Below, one piece after another: positions 35,532-46,613 of a DNA stretch of 64,000 nucleotides (position 1 is its first letter; each line of letters starts with the position of its first letter). The DNA comes from Meconema thalassinum (Eukaryota; Arthropoda; Insecta; Orthoptera; Tettigoniidae). The stretch is from assembly GCA_946902985.2 (NCBI GenBank), contig OX336391.1:195674289-195738288 (forward strand). Direction: 5' to 3'. The notes under the pieces were generated by a model. It saw only the letters and a list, made by a program, of their open reading frames with translations, was not told where the DNA came from and made no database searches. Position numbers and translations under genes: made by a program.

Positions 35532-35796
35532 ATCTTTCTTTCTTTCTTTCGTTCTATCTTTCTTTCTTTCTGTCTATCTTTCTTTCTTGCTATCCTTATA
35601 TCTATTTTTCTATCTTTCTTTCTATCTTTCTTTCTTTCTATCTTTATATTTTCTATCTCTATTTGTGTATTTGTCTATTTATCAATTTACCTATTTATCT
35701 ATTTGTCTATTTATCCACGTATCTCTTTATCTCTTTATCTATCTACCTAGGTATTTATCTATTTTGCTATTGATCTATTTATCTATTATGGTGTTT
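35163..35796 (+). repeat. (TTTC)n grading into (TCTATTTA)n
   Basis: TTTC units give way to TATC and then to TCTATTTA-type units after about 35650. This is a microsatellite gradient with no coding content. Confidence 0.9.
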
Positions 35797-35900
35797 GAAG
35801 CCATGTTTCATTGTTGCCTGAGTTAACAAAAGTTTGATGCTTTCTGTCGGTCAACACGTTTGTACCCAAATGAAATGGGTTATTCCCTAATCCTGAAAAT
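35797..35900 (+). repeat. Dispersed repeat R52, copy 1
   Basis: 'gtttgaagccatg' then 'gtcggtcaacacg' and 'gtacccaaa' with 'gggttat' match 52433-52530. A further inverted copy of the second half lies at 52592-52640. Confidence 0.6.
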
Positions 35901-35954
35901 TAAATACATGAGATTAGTAAATATACTAGTACATTAGTGTTAATTAATCTCTTT

Positions 35955-36343
35955 TTTTTGTCTCTATTTATCTATTTTTCTATTTATCTACTTATATATT
36001 TATCTATTTACCTATTTATCTATGTATCTATTTTCTATTTATCTATGTATCTATGTATCTATGTATATTTGTAACTATGTATCTATTTATCTATTTATCA
36101 AATTTTCGATTTATCTATGTAACTATGTATCTATTGATCTATTGATCTATTTATCTATTTATCTATTCATCTATTTTCTATTTATCTATGTATCTATGGT
36201 TCTATGTATCTATGTATCTATTTATATATTTATCTATGTATCTATTTATAAATTTATCTATTTTCTATTTATCGGTAAGGCAGATAACCTCGTAGTTCCG
36301 CCCCTTAAAACAACAATATCAACTAAACTATTTATCTATGTAT
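35955..36343 (+). repeat. (TATC/TATT)n microsatellite interrupted by an LTR element
   Basis: Runs of ATCTATTTATCT and ATCTATGTATCT units continue to about 36270, with a short unique piece at 36275-36330. The same repeat type resumes at 50736 on the other side of the retrotransposon, so the element landed inside the tract. Confidence 0.85.
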
Positions 36344-39300
36344 TGTACCCGTTCGTCCTGGGGATGCGATGACCCATCTGCTATAACATCGCATTCCTGG
36401 AGTTCCAGGACAGAGCGGTGTTAAATGAACCTCTAGTCAAATAAGGAATGTGTCGGAAATTCAGCTGAGTTCTCGAAAAAGCAGTGGGTGTCACGAGACA
36501 AAGTATCTCTAGGGTCGTTACGGGCTTAAGTTTAATAAAAATAATGCAAATATAAATGGGCGCCATCAACTGAATTCCTAGCAAACCACTTCCTTTCCGG
36601 ATAAGCCTTACTCAAGACAAGGAAAAAAAAGGAACATCACACCATCATCAGATCACATCTAAGATAAAAACAAATTTATTTTACTTTGATAGTCAGACAG
36701 ACATTTTAAATATAATTCCTACCTAAGAGTATGGTCGAATGCCAAAGTTAAATTTTCATTGTCCAAAAATTGAACCATCTCTTTTCTAATCCAAAATTAT
36801 TTTTATCCACATAACAAGAAAAATTTATAAAGTTCTCTTGGGTTCTCAGGATCACTGTAGCACTATGTCTTTCGTCACTGACATTTGTGAAACCTGAGAC
36901 CTAATTTCTCTTTAATTTAACATCAATGTGGATTCAATAAAGTTATTAATCTGTCTAAACATACACATATTATAATCACACATATTAAATATCACGTAAT
37001 TTATGGTTTGCATGGCATAATTTGAATGTTGAACATGTTAATCAAATGCTCCTAAACATCGAATAATTAATTTACACTATTTACATCGTCATTAACAATC
37101 TCTTATCTGTGAATTACAGAAAATTCAAATTCTCATTGGTCATCGTTATCGTCATCATCAAAATTAAATATTTCTCACATTAATTCTCACTTCAAAATTC
37201 TACATATTCCTGTCAGAATTCTTAATTCATCACCATTACATCATTTAAATTCTCAACTCAAGTTGCAATTCCTTCAAATTATATCTCAATTAAATTTATT
37301 TAATTCCTTATAAATTCATTGATCATCAGCTTCTTTAACTAATTATCACCTTCTAATTCAGTTATTCATCATCATTACAATCGTCTATTAATTTATTTCA
37401 ATCAGTTTATTTATTCAATCTTTAATTCATCCATTTATTTAATTCATTGATTTATTCCAAAATTTAATTTATCAACTTATTTAAATTTCAATCATCTGGT
37501 TATTTAGTTTTTCATTATTTCATCTAGTCATTCTGATTTTTATTTCATTAGGTCAGATCGTTAATATGCTTAAATCTCAGATTATTATTTCGTTAATTAT
37601 TATTTTCAGAAAATCTTGTATTATCAACTTCATTTATTTGTTTAATTTCCTAACAAATTGTTTAATATGGTTTATAGAACGTTGTCTTACAGTTTTATCA
37701 CTTCCAAGTTATATCTCGTATTTAATTATCATGCCAAAAAATATTATTGCCTCCACGACATCACGTTGGATCTAACTATCCACAACGACATTACATTTCT
37801 TCAATACTTCAAATATCACATTTGAATACAACAATTACTCCACAAAACTCCATAAATATTCAGCACATACAGCATGAATCTCAACAAATACGCTAGACTG
37901 GGTACGACGACCTCATGTCTGCCTCAAAATACATTATCAACGTTGCAACTATCACATGGCAACTTCCACAAAATGCCTATCACAAACTCCACTTAACCAT
38001 GTTGCATGATCTACAAAAATACATAACTGGCTTCAAATTATCAACGCACACAAACTCCAATAACTGTAATTACTCTGATCACATCTAGACAACTCCTTAA
38101 ACAATTGGAAAAATATTACTTCAGTAATTTAAGATCTGCTTTCAAATAGCATAAATTCTCTTACAATTTTCATAATTCACATCACAGAAAAAGACCAATG
38201 TGCTATAATCTCTCATATCAAAATCTGCAATACTGATCTGCCTTAAAATAATTCTGACCTTTAATGATTAATCTTACAAGATTCAATTACTTTAAATCCT
38301 TCTCAAAGGTATCAAACACAATTATAAAAATCATCAAAAGCATCAGCTGTAACAGCTGTTAAACTGAAATTACTCTCAAAAGAGTATAGCAACAAAATAT
38401 TGGATTGGCAAACAAGAATTACTAAATGCAATCCTGTTGACATTTATCGTTACTTTATTTAACAAAATTTCGACTGATATGTGACTAGTAGTTCCTTGTT
38501 TGATTCACTTATAATCTCATGTACATTCGGATGATAAAAATGAGTCCCTCAATGGCGAGTAAGATGTGTAACCACCGTACAGTCGTATAAATACGAAAGA
38601 CCTCGCCCCGTCGACTTGGATGATAGTTCCCTGAACGATGGGTAAGATGAGTAGCCACCATACAATCGTATAAATACGAAGGACCCCATCTCGTAGGCTA
38701 TATGAGTGAATGTACCAGATAGGAATCAACAAGTTTCTAGTTGTCATATAAAAGCGATGTTCATTCACTAAAGTGAATAACTTCTTAATATCTCCAAACA
38801 ATCCCATGGAAAAAATCCCTACTGATGAATAATACACACTCGTTAGTATGCAATGAACTGACGAAGTAATTTTTGATAATCAATTGCAGATCACGAGTTC
38901 GAAATACTCGTTACACAAAAAAAAACTATTCATGAAAAATATCCTAGCTGGAAAAATGTCTAAAAGACCAAACATCTGCTTAATAAAGCCAAACAATGGT
39001 GAGAATTTCGTATAATGATGCCTGCCATATCATATGGTCACTCCATATTCTAGCAAATTCGAAGTATATAAATTCAAACCATGTCTTAATAATCGTATCA
39101 CTCCTATTAGAAAAATATACATGTGTGCCCAGTATTCATGAAAATAATCGTATCAGGTAGTTATAACTCTTACAGTACCTTTCATAATCAGCTGTAATTA
39201 AATTTCCAAGATCGTCGATTTTCCCTACATAAAGAATTTCTCGAAAGATCGGCGTGAATATCATTCCATCCATGAAATGACGATTGCCTTCGAAATCCCA

Positions 39301-40464
39301 AGTGAATCAGCTGGTGGACTCCTCTCGTCAGGAATCGAATCCATCGCTCTGCGGTGCCATCTTGTCTCTATCGGCGTCTACTCTGACATGTTGAACTTCG
39401 GATTACCCATAGCGGATATTGTCCAACTCCTCTCGAAAAAGTTCATGGAAACAGCGGACCCCCTACTCCTCTTCTAAGTTACGCCACTGTTCCGTTAAAT
39501 GTTCAGTTTGAGTATTGAAAGTTCAATCTCAAATGACTGCTAAGTCTCACTTTCGTAAAATAAAATTTTACTTGAGAGTGTTCAAGTTTACGAAACACCC
39601 TGTAGTTGTCTGTATTAGGTAATTCATGAAACTGCATAAGAAATAAATCTCATTAATGCACGATCTAATGTTCATCAGTGCCTATGCTAACAACATTCCG
39701 TTTACTTGAAATAGTTAAAGTAACTTTGAATGCGTTATAGAAAAGCATAGTCATAAAGTTATTCATAAAAGCTGTGTTCAAACTGCGTTGAAATGTAGCT
39801 CGTAATAAAGTCTCCAACTACTTGCAGTGCGGTTCTAACATATCCCGGCCGTCTGTGATTGCTTCCTCGGCCAGCCCGCCTGGATCAATGACCCGCTTGG
39901 CCTTCGCTGCTCGGCGATGCAGAAACTGTCGCCTACACTCTGCCGTGACAGTTTCGGTATGTTACGTGACCTTCACTGTGCGTCTCGCTTGCGCTATAGA
40001 GCTGCTCCTACCTGCTCGTCTGTCTGAGCTCAACTGAACTTGCTTGCACTGTCCTCTCGCTTATCAGCTTGGCGCAGGCACGTGGTGTAGTCCCCCACCA
40101 CTGTGCTCTCGCGTCACGATCATAGACTCGAACCCACATCATCTCAGCTGTTCCGTTATAAAATAACTTAAGGGTTATCTGACTTCCATAAAATTATTTC
40201 CACAAATAATGCATGTTATATATCCTCTTCTAAGATGTTTAATTACCATAATTCCATAAATATTTCAATAAAGCTTCACATCTTTATCCATAATTCTATC
40301 TTCTCACTGATGTCAATGCCTCCTTGATTCTAGACCTCCTACGTCATCTTGACATTCTTCTTGACGCGATCGGTGCGCTATCTTTTCTTAACTCTTCCCA
40401 AAACCTCAACTACAGCTTAATGTCTGCTGGCGTAGCCGATAGCCTAAACTAGGTATCGGGTACA
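36344..40464 (-). repeat. 3' LTR of the gypsy-like element (4121 bp)
   Basis: By eye it differs from the other LTR at about 21 substitutions and three or four single-base indels, near 0.5%. It is A+T rich. It contains a duplicated segment of about 80 bp at 38542-38705, each copy with CGTATAAATACG. A minus-strand open frame of 106 codons (38517-38837) crosses that duplication. It is probably non-coding. Confidence 0.95.
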
Positions 40465-40565
40465 TCTCTCCCGTACATCTCCTTTTTTTTATCAGGATTG
40501 AGAAAAAAAAAACACTCTCAGGCATTCTATATATAATACATGTACACGATAGCTCTACAATTCCC

Positions 40566-42254
40566 TTACTCAGCATGATGGTATTTCCTGATGCTAGCTG
40601 CATTAAAAGTTCCTACAACTTCATCAGTATCCATTCTGACAATCTTGTAGCTATTATTCTGGTATGTTTGTTCAATACGGAACGGACCAGCGTACAATGG
40701 AGCGAATTTAAGGTAGATCTTCAGCTGAAGGTTCGAAGTGACTGGCTTCCTAATCAGCACCTCATCATTTTCTTGAAATGGCTCGTGGAACCTCCTTCCT
40801 GCCTGTCTCCTGGCTCTCTTCTCCGCCTGTCTTCTGAGCCTCTCTCCTGCCATCTCGACTCTTCTTTCTTGTGTGGGTTGAGGATCTACTGGTGCCCTCA
40901 CGACTCGGTCCCATGGTCTATCCGGTTTCAATCCATGATGAAGCATGGACGGAATCTGTCCTGTGCTTTCATGTACTGTGGAATTCAAGCATTGGCTAAT
41001 GATGGGTATCACTTCCATCCATCTATGGTGTTGCCTTGACACATATAAGCGACACAGCTTACTTATCTCCGGCATAATTCTTTCGGCGGGATTTCCCTCT
41101 GGATACCGTACAGAATTAAACACATGCCTTATTCCTAAACGTTCCATAGCAGTAGAAATTTCCATACTAGTAAATTGCGATCCATGGTCACTCAACAAAA
41201 CTTCAGGTTTCCCCATGCTCGGAATAACTGTTTTCTCAAGTCTGTTTATCACGTACTTGGATGTAGCTTTCTGTATAGGGCATAGAGATACGTATTTCGA
41301 AAATACGTCAACTGTTACCAAAACGAACTGATTGCCTTTCGTCGAACGAGGAATCGGACCGAAAATGTCCGTCGCGAAAAGTTCTCTTGGCTTGCTGGGT
41401 AATATTGATCTAGGAACTTCTTTCATTAACTTAGATGAGTATTTACTTCGCTGACAACTGTCACAGGTCTTTATGACGTCGCGAATCGTTTGTCCCATTT
41501 GTCTCCAAACGAAAGTTTCTTGAGCGAGAGCCAAAGTCTTGTCTACACCTACATGAGCTGCAGTTCGGTGTATCATCCAAATAACTGGTTTGACAAGCTT
41601 GGGTGGGATCACTACTCTAAGTTTAGTATGATCCTGATAGATATATTGGCATATAACACCTCCCATAATATGATATTTTCTAGCCTCTATCTCAGTTCTT
41701 TGACAATCCGGATCAGTGTTGTCCATTCTGCGTGTCAAAAAACGGTAAATTCTTCGCAAAGGAGCATATCTCTTCTGAGTTTGCGCTAACAACTTCAACT
41801 TTTCTAGAGTACCATTATCCTCTTGAATCAAATTTATATGGTTGACAATTACTTCTTCACAAGGGTTTCTGCTCAACACATCTGCTAACAGATTTAACTT
41901 CCCAGGTCTATGTACAACAGTTGGGTTAAATTGCTGTAAGAACAGAGCCCATCTGGTGATGCGGTCACTCGCTAAGTCTGTCTTCATAATAAATTGGAGG
42001 GCTTTATGATCTGTGATCACTGTTATGTCATGTCCAAACAACACCTTCTTCCACGTTTTAAGAGCATGAATCACTGCTAATGCCTCTAACTCAGTTGCAT
42101 AGTAATTCTTCTCACAATTCCTAAGCTTGCGACTGGTGAAAGCTAAATACCTATGTTTCTTGTCATCATCCAACTGATATAGGATCCCACTAATACCTAT
42201 TTTGGATGCGTCTGTCTCTACAAAAAAATCTTCTTTTAAAATCAGGATACTCAA
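40566..42254 (-). CDS. pol: pol, second frame: RNase H and integrase
   Basis: This 562-codon frame continues the polyprotein after a one-base shift. RNase H begins with ETDASKIG near residue 13, with YYATELEALAV and TDHKALQF further on. The integrase zinc finger is H-x3-H (HRTAAH) plus CDSC near 230-268. The catalytic triad is D in FATDIFGP, D in LLSDHGSQ and E in NPAERIM, with 34 residues between the last two. A basic C-terminal region ends near 40566. The annotated start is a TTG and is not a real initiation site. It should normally be made as part of Gag-Pol, where it would insert element cDNA into chromosomes. The frame itself has no internal stop. Confidence 0.9.
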   Translation of the reverse strand: MSILILKEDFFVETDASKIGISGILYQLDDDKKHRYLAFTSRKLRNCEKNYYATELEALAVIHALKTWKKVLFGHDITVITDHKALQFIMKTDLASDRITRWALFLQQFNPTVVHRPGKLNLLADVLSRNPCEEVIVNHINLIQEDNGTLEKLKLLAQTQKRYAPLRRIYRFLTRRMDNTDPDCQRTEIEARKYHIMGGVICQYIYQDHTKLRVVIPPKLVKPVIWMIHRTAAHVGVDKTLALAQETFVWRQMGQTIRDVIKTCDSCQRSKYSSKLMKEVPRSILPSKPRELFATDIFGPIPRSTKGNQFVLVTVDVFSKYVSLCPIQKATSKYVINRLEKTVIPSMGKPEVLLSDHGSQFTSMEISTAMERLGIRHVFNSVRYPEGNPAERIMPEISKLCRLYVSRQHHRWMEVIPIISQCLNSTVHESTGQIPSMLHHGLKPDRPWDRVVRAPVDPQPTQERRVEMAGERLRRQAEKRARRQAGRRFHEPFQENDEVLIRKPVTSNLQLKIYLKFAPLYAGPFRIEQTYQNNSYKIVRMDTDEVVGTFNAASIRKYHHAE

Positions 42255-45200
42255 GCTTGATATTTTGGATCAGCATTTTCTTGGCCGCTAAAAACGCTTG
42301 ATTGCATCTATCGTCCCATTTCCATCGATTTCCCTTCCTTAATAAATCCTGCAGAGGTGCCATCGTCTCAGTATATTCAGGACAATGTGTTGAAAAGAAC
42401 TGACACATGCCTAAAAACTGCCGTACCTCCTTAATCTTTCGTGGTGTTGGAAACTCTGAAATTGCCATGATCTTCTTTGGATTGGGCCTATAACCATCTC
42501 CATCGATTCTATGTCCAAGAAATTCAATTTCTTCATGAAAGAACTGACATTTATTGAAATTCACCTTGAAGTTCGTTCTCCTAAGATCTTCAAAAAGCAT
42601 TTGAAGGTGCCTGATATGTTCTTCCGCTGTCTCAGACGCTATAATCAGGTCATCAATATAGCTTACCACATGCTCCTTAACTGCATCTGACAAATTTTCA
42701 TCTAGTGCTCGGATCATCACCGGACCACTATTTTTCACTCCAAAAGGTAACCTATTGAATACATATGTTTTATGGTCAAACAAGAACCCTGTGTATTGTT
42801 TGCAGTCTTCTGCTAGCTCAACATGATAATAAGAACTAGTCAGATCGATTGTCGAGAAGAAACTCTTTCCTCTGAATCTGCGTAACAATTCACGAATAAC
42901 AGGTGGTCTATCATGTTCAGGAAGAACTCTTTCATTAAGGGCTCTAGCATCTAGACATATCCTCAGCTTACCGTTAGGTTTCTTGACAACTGCTAAAGGA
43001 TTCAAATAAGCAGTTGGCATTTTCTTAATTATTCCATCTTTCTCCATATCGCTTATCATTATGCTAACTTCCTCCTTCCATTTATCCGGAATGGGATATA
43101 AATTTTTATGGTATGGTTTGTCATCCATCAACTTGATGCTGTAGGTAAAATTTTCTATGAGACCTGGTTTGTCATTGAATATGTCCTCATATTCTGAAAT
43201 TACTTGATCAAACTGCCCCTTAATTTCTGGATTTATTTTACTTGTCATGCCAGTTTTATCTTCTATAGACCTTTCAACGCTGCATACAATCTCATCCAAT
43301 ATATCCTCTCTAAAGAATGTCATCTCCGATTCCTGATTTTCCATGACCCCTTCTTGAAAGTACATGCGCCTACTCTGCATATCTATGATCAGGCCACTCT
43401 CACTTAAGAAATCCACTCCTAGGATCATGTCAAAATGTAGTTGACCCACTACTAGGAACATCTGTTCAAAACTTCTGGTTCCAATCCCAACATCTAAAAG
43501 TACCTGACTTTTACATTTCATACTCCTGTCTGGGATCACCCCTTGAATTTTGCAAACAACAGTTGGCAACATTGTAATTTCTCCTAATAATTTCAATTCA
43601 TCCAGGCAACCTATGGATATCAAGCTCACCATAGCCCCCGTGTCTACAAGTGTCTTTATTTCTTTTCCCATGACTTCCACACTAATAACTGGCAATTCAT
43701 GTCTATTTTCCCGTTGTACTATGTCTTCCTCCTCGATTAAATCCTCGTCCTTGACCTGATACGTTTCCACGATGACGATCGATTCCCAATGATTTGCATT
43801 TTTCTCTAGAGTTAATTTGACGTTTTTTTTTCCTTCGCCACTCGTGCTCGCTCGATTGACGTCTCTCACTGTCTCCTCGAGTGGTGCACTAGGCTGTCTA
43901 TCTTCTTGCCTCGACCTCTCATGTCCACGATTATCTCGTCTGTCGTTAGGATCGTTTCTTCGGCCATCCTGCCTGTCGTTCCCATTATACTGTTGACCTT
44001 GGCTCCAGTTATTTCTGCCCCGATATCTATTGTTATATCGATTCCTGTCTTGATATCTGGAATTCTGGTTATAATTCCTATATCGGCTATCTCTCGCTTC
44101 TTGATCGTATGGCCTCTCATATGGTCCTCTATATCGATCATTTCCTCGAGCGTTACGGATGTTTCCTCGATTCCCTTCGTTCCGTCGGTTTTCCCAGGAA
44201 TCCCTTCTGTCCGTTTGAGCTGCATTGTCTACGACTACCGCATTCACTTCTTGCGTGTTTCTATTGTCGTTTCTGGTGTTTCTAGGCGTAACTTGAGCGC
44301 TTGTATAGTCCAATCGCCGTAAAATGTCGTCATAGTGCTCCAGTGTATTGGCTCCCGACGCTATCAGTGATCGCTGTACCTCTATCGGTAACTGTCTCGC
44401 TATAGCTTGCAAAAGCTCTTCTTCTGGCAATGGAGGAATAAGGAACTGTAATTTAGCCAGCTGTGACGTGAAATAGTTGGCATAATGCGTCGGATGTGAC
44501 GTAGAATAGCGCTTTGAGTACATTTCCGCTCTTACGTTAAGTTGATCCTCGGCACTCCAAAATCTCCTCAAGAAAGCCATGGCAAATTGCTCCATGTTCG
44601 CAAAATTGCTTCTGAACGCTCTAAACCAAGTAAGCGCAGATCCATCTAAGGCGCGTTCGACTATCCTTAGCTCTCTTTCTTTGGCTACCCTATGTTCCGC
44701 CATGTAGTCTCGAATATCTCGCAGAAATTCGACTGGTGTGACTCCTGTATTTCCCGAAAACTTTCTCGGCTTGTCATCCAGGTTCCTAATAATGGTGACT
44801 GGACCTGAGTATCGTTCGCTTGGACCCAACGTACTCCTATTCGAACTTGGATTATCCTGAGGGGTTGAACTGGCCCTTTCGAATGTCACATTCGGTTGCA
44901 TTTGACGGTCTTCTCCCATGCTCGCTTCTTGAGTAGTCATACTGCGGTCTATCGCTGTCTGATTTATCAATGTTTCCCCTGATGTTATATTCTGATTGGT
45001 GAAACTGTTAAACATGGATTCTAGTCTAGTCATCCTGTCTTCTGCTAATTTCTTGACCTGAGTCTTCAATTCATCTAACGATGTAACATCCTGCGTTTTG
45101 TTACTCTCGTCTAGATCGTTTCTTAACTTGTCAATTTTTCCTTCGCACGTGTTCTTTACTGACGCGACTTGTTCCTTTAACAGATCAACATCTGTTCTAA

Positions 45201-45906
45201 ATAGAGTTGAATCTATCTTCATCGCTTCCTTGTTTTCCGTAAACCTCGCTTCTAAGTTTGCCATACCTGCGATTAATTTTTCATCTAACCCTTCACGTTT
45301 CTCTTTTGCTTCGGCATCGACCTCACTATACCGTTCTTCCACGATTGCACCGACTCTATTTTTGAACAAAGCTAAGTTTTCATTAACCTTTTGCTCTATA
45401 TCGTCGTCTATCTTCCTAATATCTTTCTGCAATTGATTTTCTAATGATTTTAAATTAGAATTGACCTCTCCCAAGACTTCCTCTTTAATGGTCCCAATTA
45501 CTGTCTTTAAATCTTTAATCTCCTTACCTAGATTCGTTTCTAGACCTTTAATTTTAGTCTCGAAAGATACTTCGGTAGACCACTCTTGAATTTTGCCTAC
45601 ATCTGCCACTAAACCATCGATGTCGAATCTCAACTTCGATACATCTGATTTTATGTCTTTCTGTATGGACATAACGTCTGTTCTTAAAGTAAAAATATTT
45701 TCTTCTCCTCTACTTTCTAATTCAATAATATTTTTTCTTAATATTTGAACATTTTCCTCTCCTTTCATGTTTACTGCAATTATGTCTAATTGTAAAGTCT
45801 TCAGCATTTCATTATTCTTTAAAGTTAAACTATTCTCTAATCTAGTTAACTTGTTTTCTAATTCAGTGTTAGTTTCTTCACTACGAGCTTGTAATTTCTC
45901 TTCCAA
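42190..45906 (-). CDS. gag-pol: gag-protease-reverse transcriptase frame
   Basis: This 1238-codon open frame has, in order, a long coiled coil (about 1-330), a gag-like domain (about 390-535, with ALTWFRAFRSNF), and an Arg/Asn/Tyr-rich segment (about 560-680) in place of zinc knuckles. An aspartic protease (LVDTGAMVSLIS, near 752) and RT (about 930-1150) follow. RT shows LRICLDARALNE, FSTIDLTSSYYHVEL, NRLPFGVKNSG and the catalytic YIDD near 42650. It ends just after RT, where a one-base shift in the A run near 42235-42238 moves the frame into the RNase H/integrase ORF. This point lies between two domains that are normally fused, so mutation is likelier than programmed frameshifting. The frame is open up to 45951; the TTG at 45906 is unlikely to be the true start. 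Confidence 0.9.
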   Translation of the reverse strand: MEEKLQARSEETNTELENKLTRLENSLTLKNNEMLKTLQLDIIAVNMKGEENVQILRKNIIELESRGEENIFTLRTDVMSIQKDIKSDVSKLRFDIDGLVADVGKIQEWSTEVSFETKIKGLETNLGKEIKDLKTVIGTIKEEVLGEVNSNLKSLENQLQKDIRKIDDDIEQKVNENLALFKNRVGAIVEERYSEVDAEAKEKREGLDEKLIAGMANLEARFTENKEAMKIDSTLFRTDVDLLKEQVASVKNTCEGKIDKLRNDLDESNKTQDVTSLDELKTQVKKLAEDRMTRLESMFNSFTNQNITSGETLINQTAIDRSMTTQEASMGEDRQMQPNVTFERASSTPQDNPSSNRSTLGPSERYSGPVTIIRNLDDKPRKFSGNTGVTPVEFLRDIRDYMAEHRVAKERELRIVERALDGSALTWFRAFRSNFANMEQFAMAFLRRFWSAEDQLNVRAEMYSKRYSTSHPTHYANYFTSQLAKLQFLIPPLPEEELLQAIARQLPIEVQRSLIASGANTLEHYDDILRRLDYTSAQVTPRNTRNDNRNTQEVNAVVVDNAAQTDRRDSWENRRNEGNRGNIRNARGNDRYRGPYERPYDQEARDSRYRNYNQNSRYQDRNRYNNRYRGRNNWSQGQQYNGNDRQDGRRNDPNDRRDNRGHERSRQEDRQPSAPLEETVRDVNRASTSGEGKKNVKLTLEKNANHWESIVIVETYQVKDEDLIEEEDIVQRENRHELPVISVEVMGKEIKTLVDTGAMVSLISIGCLDELKLLGEITMLPTVVCKIQGVIPDRSMKCKSQVLLDVGIGTRSFEQMFLVVGQLHFDMILGVDFLSESGLIIDMQSRRMYFQEGVMENQESEMTFFREDILDEIVCSVERSIEDKTGMTSKINPEIKGQFDQVISEYEDIFNDKPGLIENFTYSIKLMDDKPYHKNLYPIPDKWKEEVSIMISDMEKDGIIKKMPTAYLNPLAVVKKPNGKLRICLDARALNERVLPEHDRPPVIRELLRRFRGKSFFSTIDLTSSYYHVELAEDCKQYTGFLFDHKTYVFNRLPFGVKNSGPVMIRALDENLSDAVKEHVVSYIDDLIIASETAEEHIRHLQMLFEDLRRTNFKVNFNKCQFFHEEIEFLGHRIDGDGYRPNPKKIMAISEFPTPRKIKEVRQFLGMCQFFSTHCPEYTETMAPLQDLLRKGNRWKWDDRCNQAFLAAKKMLIQNIKLEYPDFKRRFFCRDRRIQNRY

Positions 45907-46308
45907 CGATTTGAAATTGTCCTCACTATTTGACTGTAATTTCTCTTCTAATTACTTAAAATTATCTTTCAAGTTAGCTTCTATATTTGACTGTAGCCTA
46001 GTCTCTAATGACTTTAAACTGTCGTTCAGATTGCCTTCGTTACTAGCCTGTAATGACTTTAAATTTTCTTCAGTACTAGTCTGCAATAATTTTAAATTTT
46101 CTTCAGTACTAGTCTGCAATAATTTTAAATTTTCTTCATTACTAGTTTGTAATGCTTGTACATTCTCTTTACATTTAGCTTCTAATCTAGCTTCTGAATT
46201 ATTAATTTGTTCTTTAACTTACGTTTCCATCTTAGAAATAGTTTCTGCAATACCAGACATACCCGTCTGTAACTCTCCTAACACCTTCGCTAAATCTTCC
46301 GGCAACAT
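45907..46308 (-). pseudogene. gag: 5' part of gag, broken by two in-frame stops
   Basis: An ATG at 46308 opens a frame in phase with the main gag ORF. It encodes heptad-rich sequence continuous with the coiled coil downstream. TAA codons at 46219-46221 and 45952-45954 interrupt it. A 33-bp unit ('cagtactagtctgcaataat' onward) is repeated about three times near 46070-46150, giving a repeated peptide ending EENLKLLQTS. The natural Gag start is therefore probably 46308, and this copy cannot make a full Gag without readthrough. Confidence 0.7.
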
Positions 46309-46613
46309 AATTATATTTTCAATATAGGTTTTATATAGAGACGTTAGACAACAACACATCACAATGTCTCAATTCCTGCATTCACTTGGGTATAGGAAAA
46401 ATGTCTTATAACTAACATGATATTACTAATACGATTAACATGAACACTGGATTGGGCACACAAGTACATTGTCTGACTAAGTTTAATAAATTTTGTAACA
46501 CACCTAAATGAACTTGAGATCAATCTCTCAGTAATCTAAATCTGATGTGATTCCATAGAATAAACAAAATCGAAGCCCCACTAGTTGGATAAAGCCAATT
46601 CTCCCTCTCTCTC
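46309..46613 (-). other. 5' leader of the gypsy-like element
   Basis: About 305 bases lie between the 5' LTR and the first gag ATG. On the minus strand the leader begins with a GA-rich run, then ATTGGCTTTATCC. No convincing 18-base tRNA complement starts at the expected TGG. Confidence 0.5.

Noticed and set aside
42190..42254. Programmed frameshift between RT and RNase H
   Set aside because: Frameshift signals normally lie at gag-pol junctions, and this shift falls within pol in a short A run. A sporadic indel is the simpler reading.
43906..46327. Plus-strand open frames opposite the gag region (138 and 186 codons)
   Set aside because: They are antisense shadows of the coiled-coil and Arg-rich gag coding sequence.
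46590..46613. Primer binding site of the 14.4-kb element
   Set aside because: No stretch next to the 5' LTR clearly complements a known tRNA 3' end, so none was annotated.
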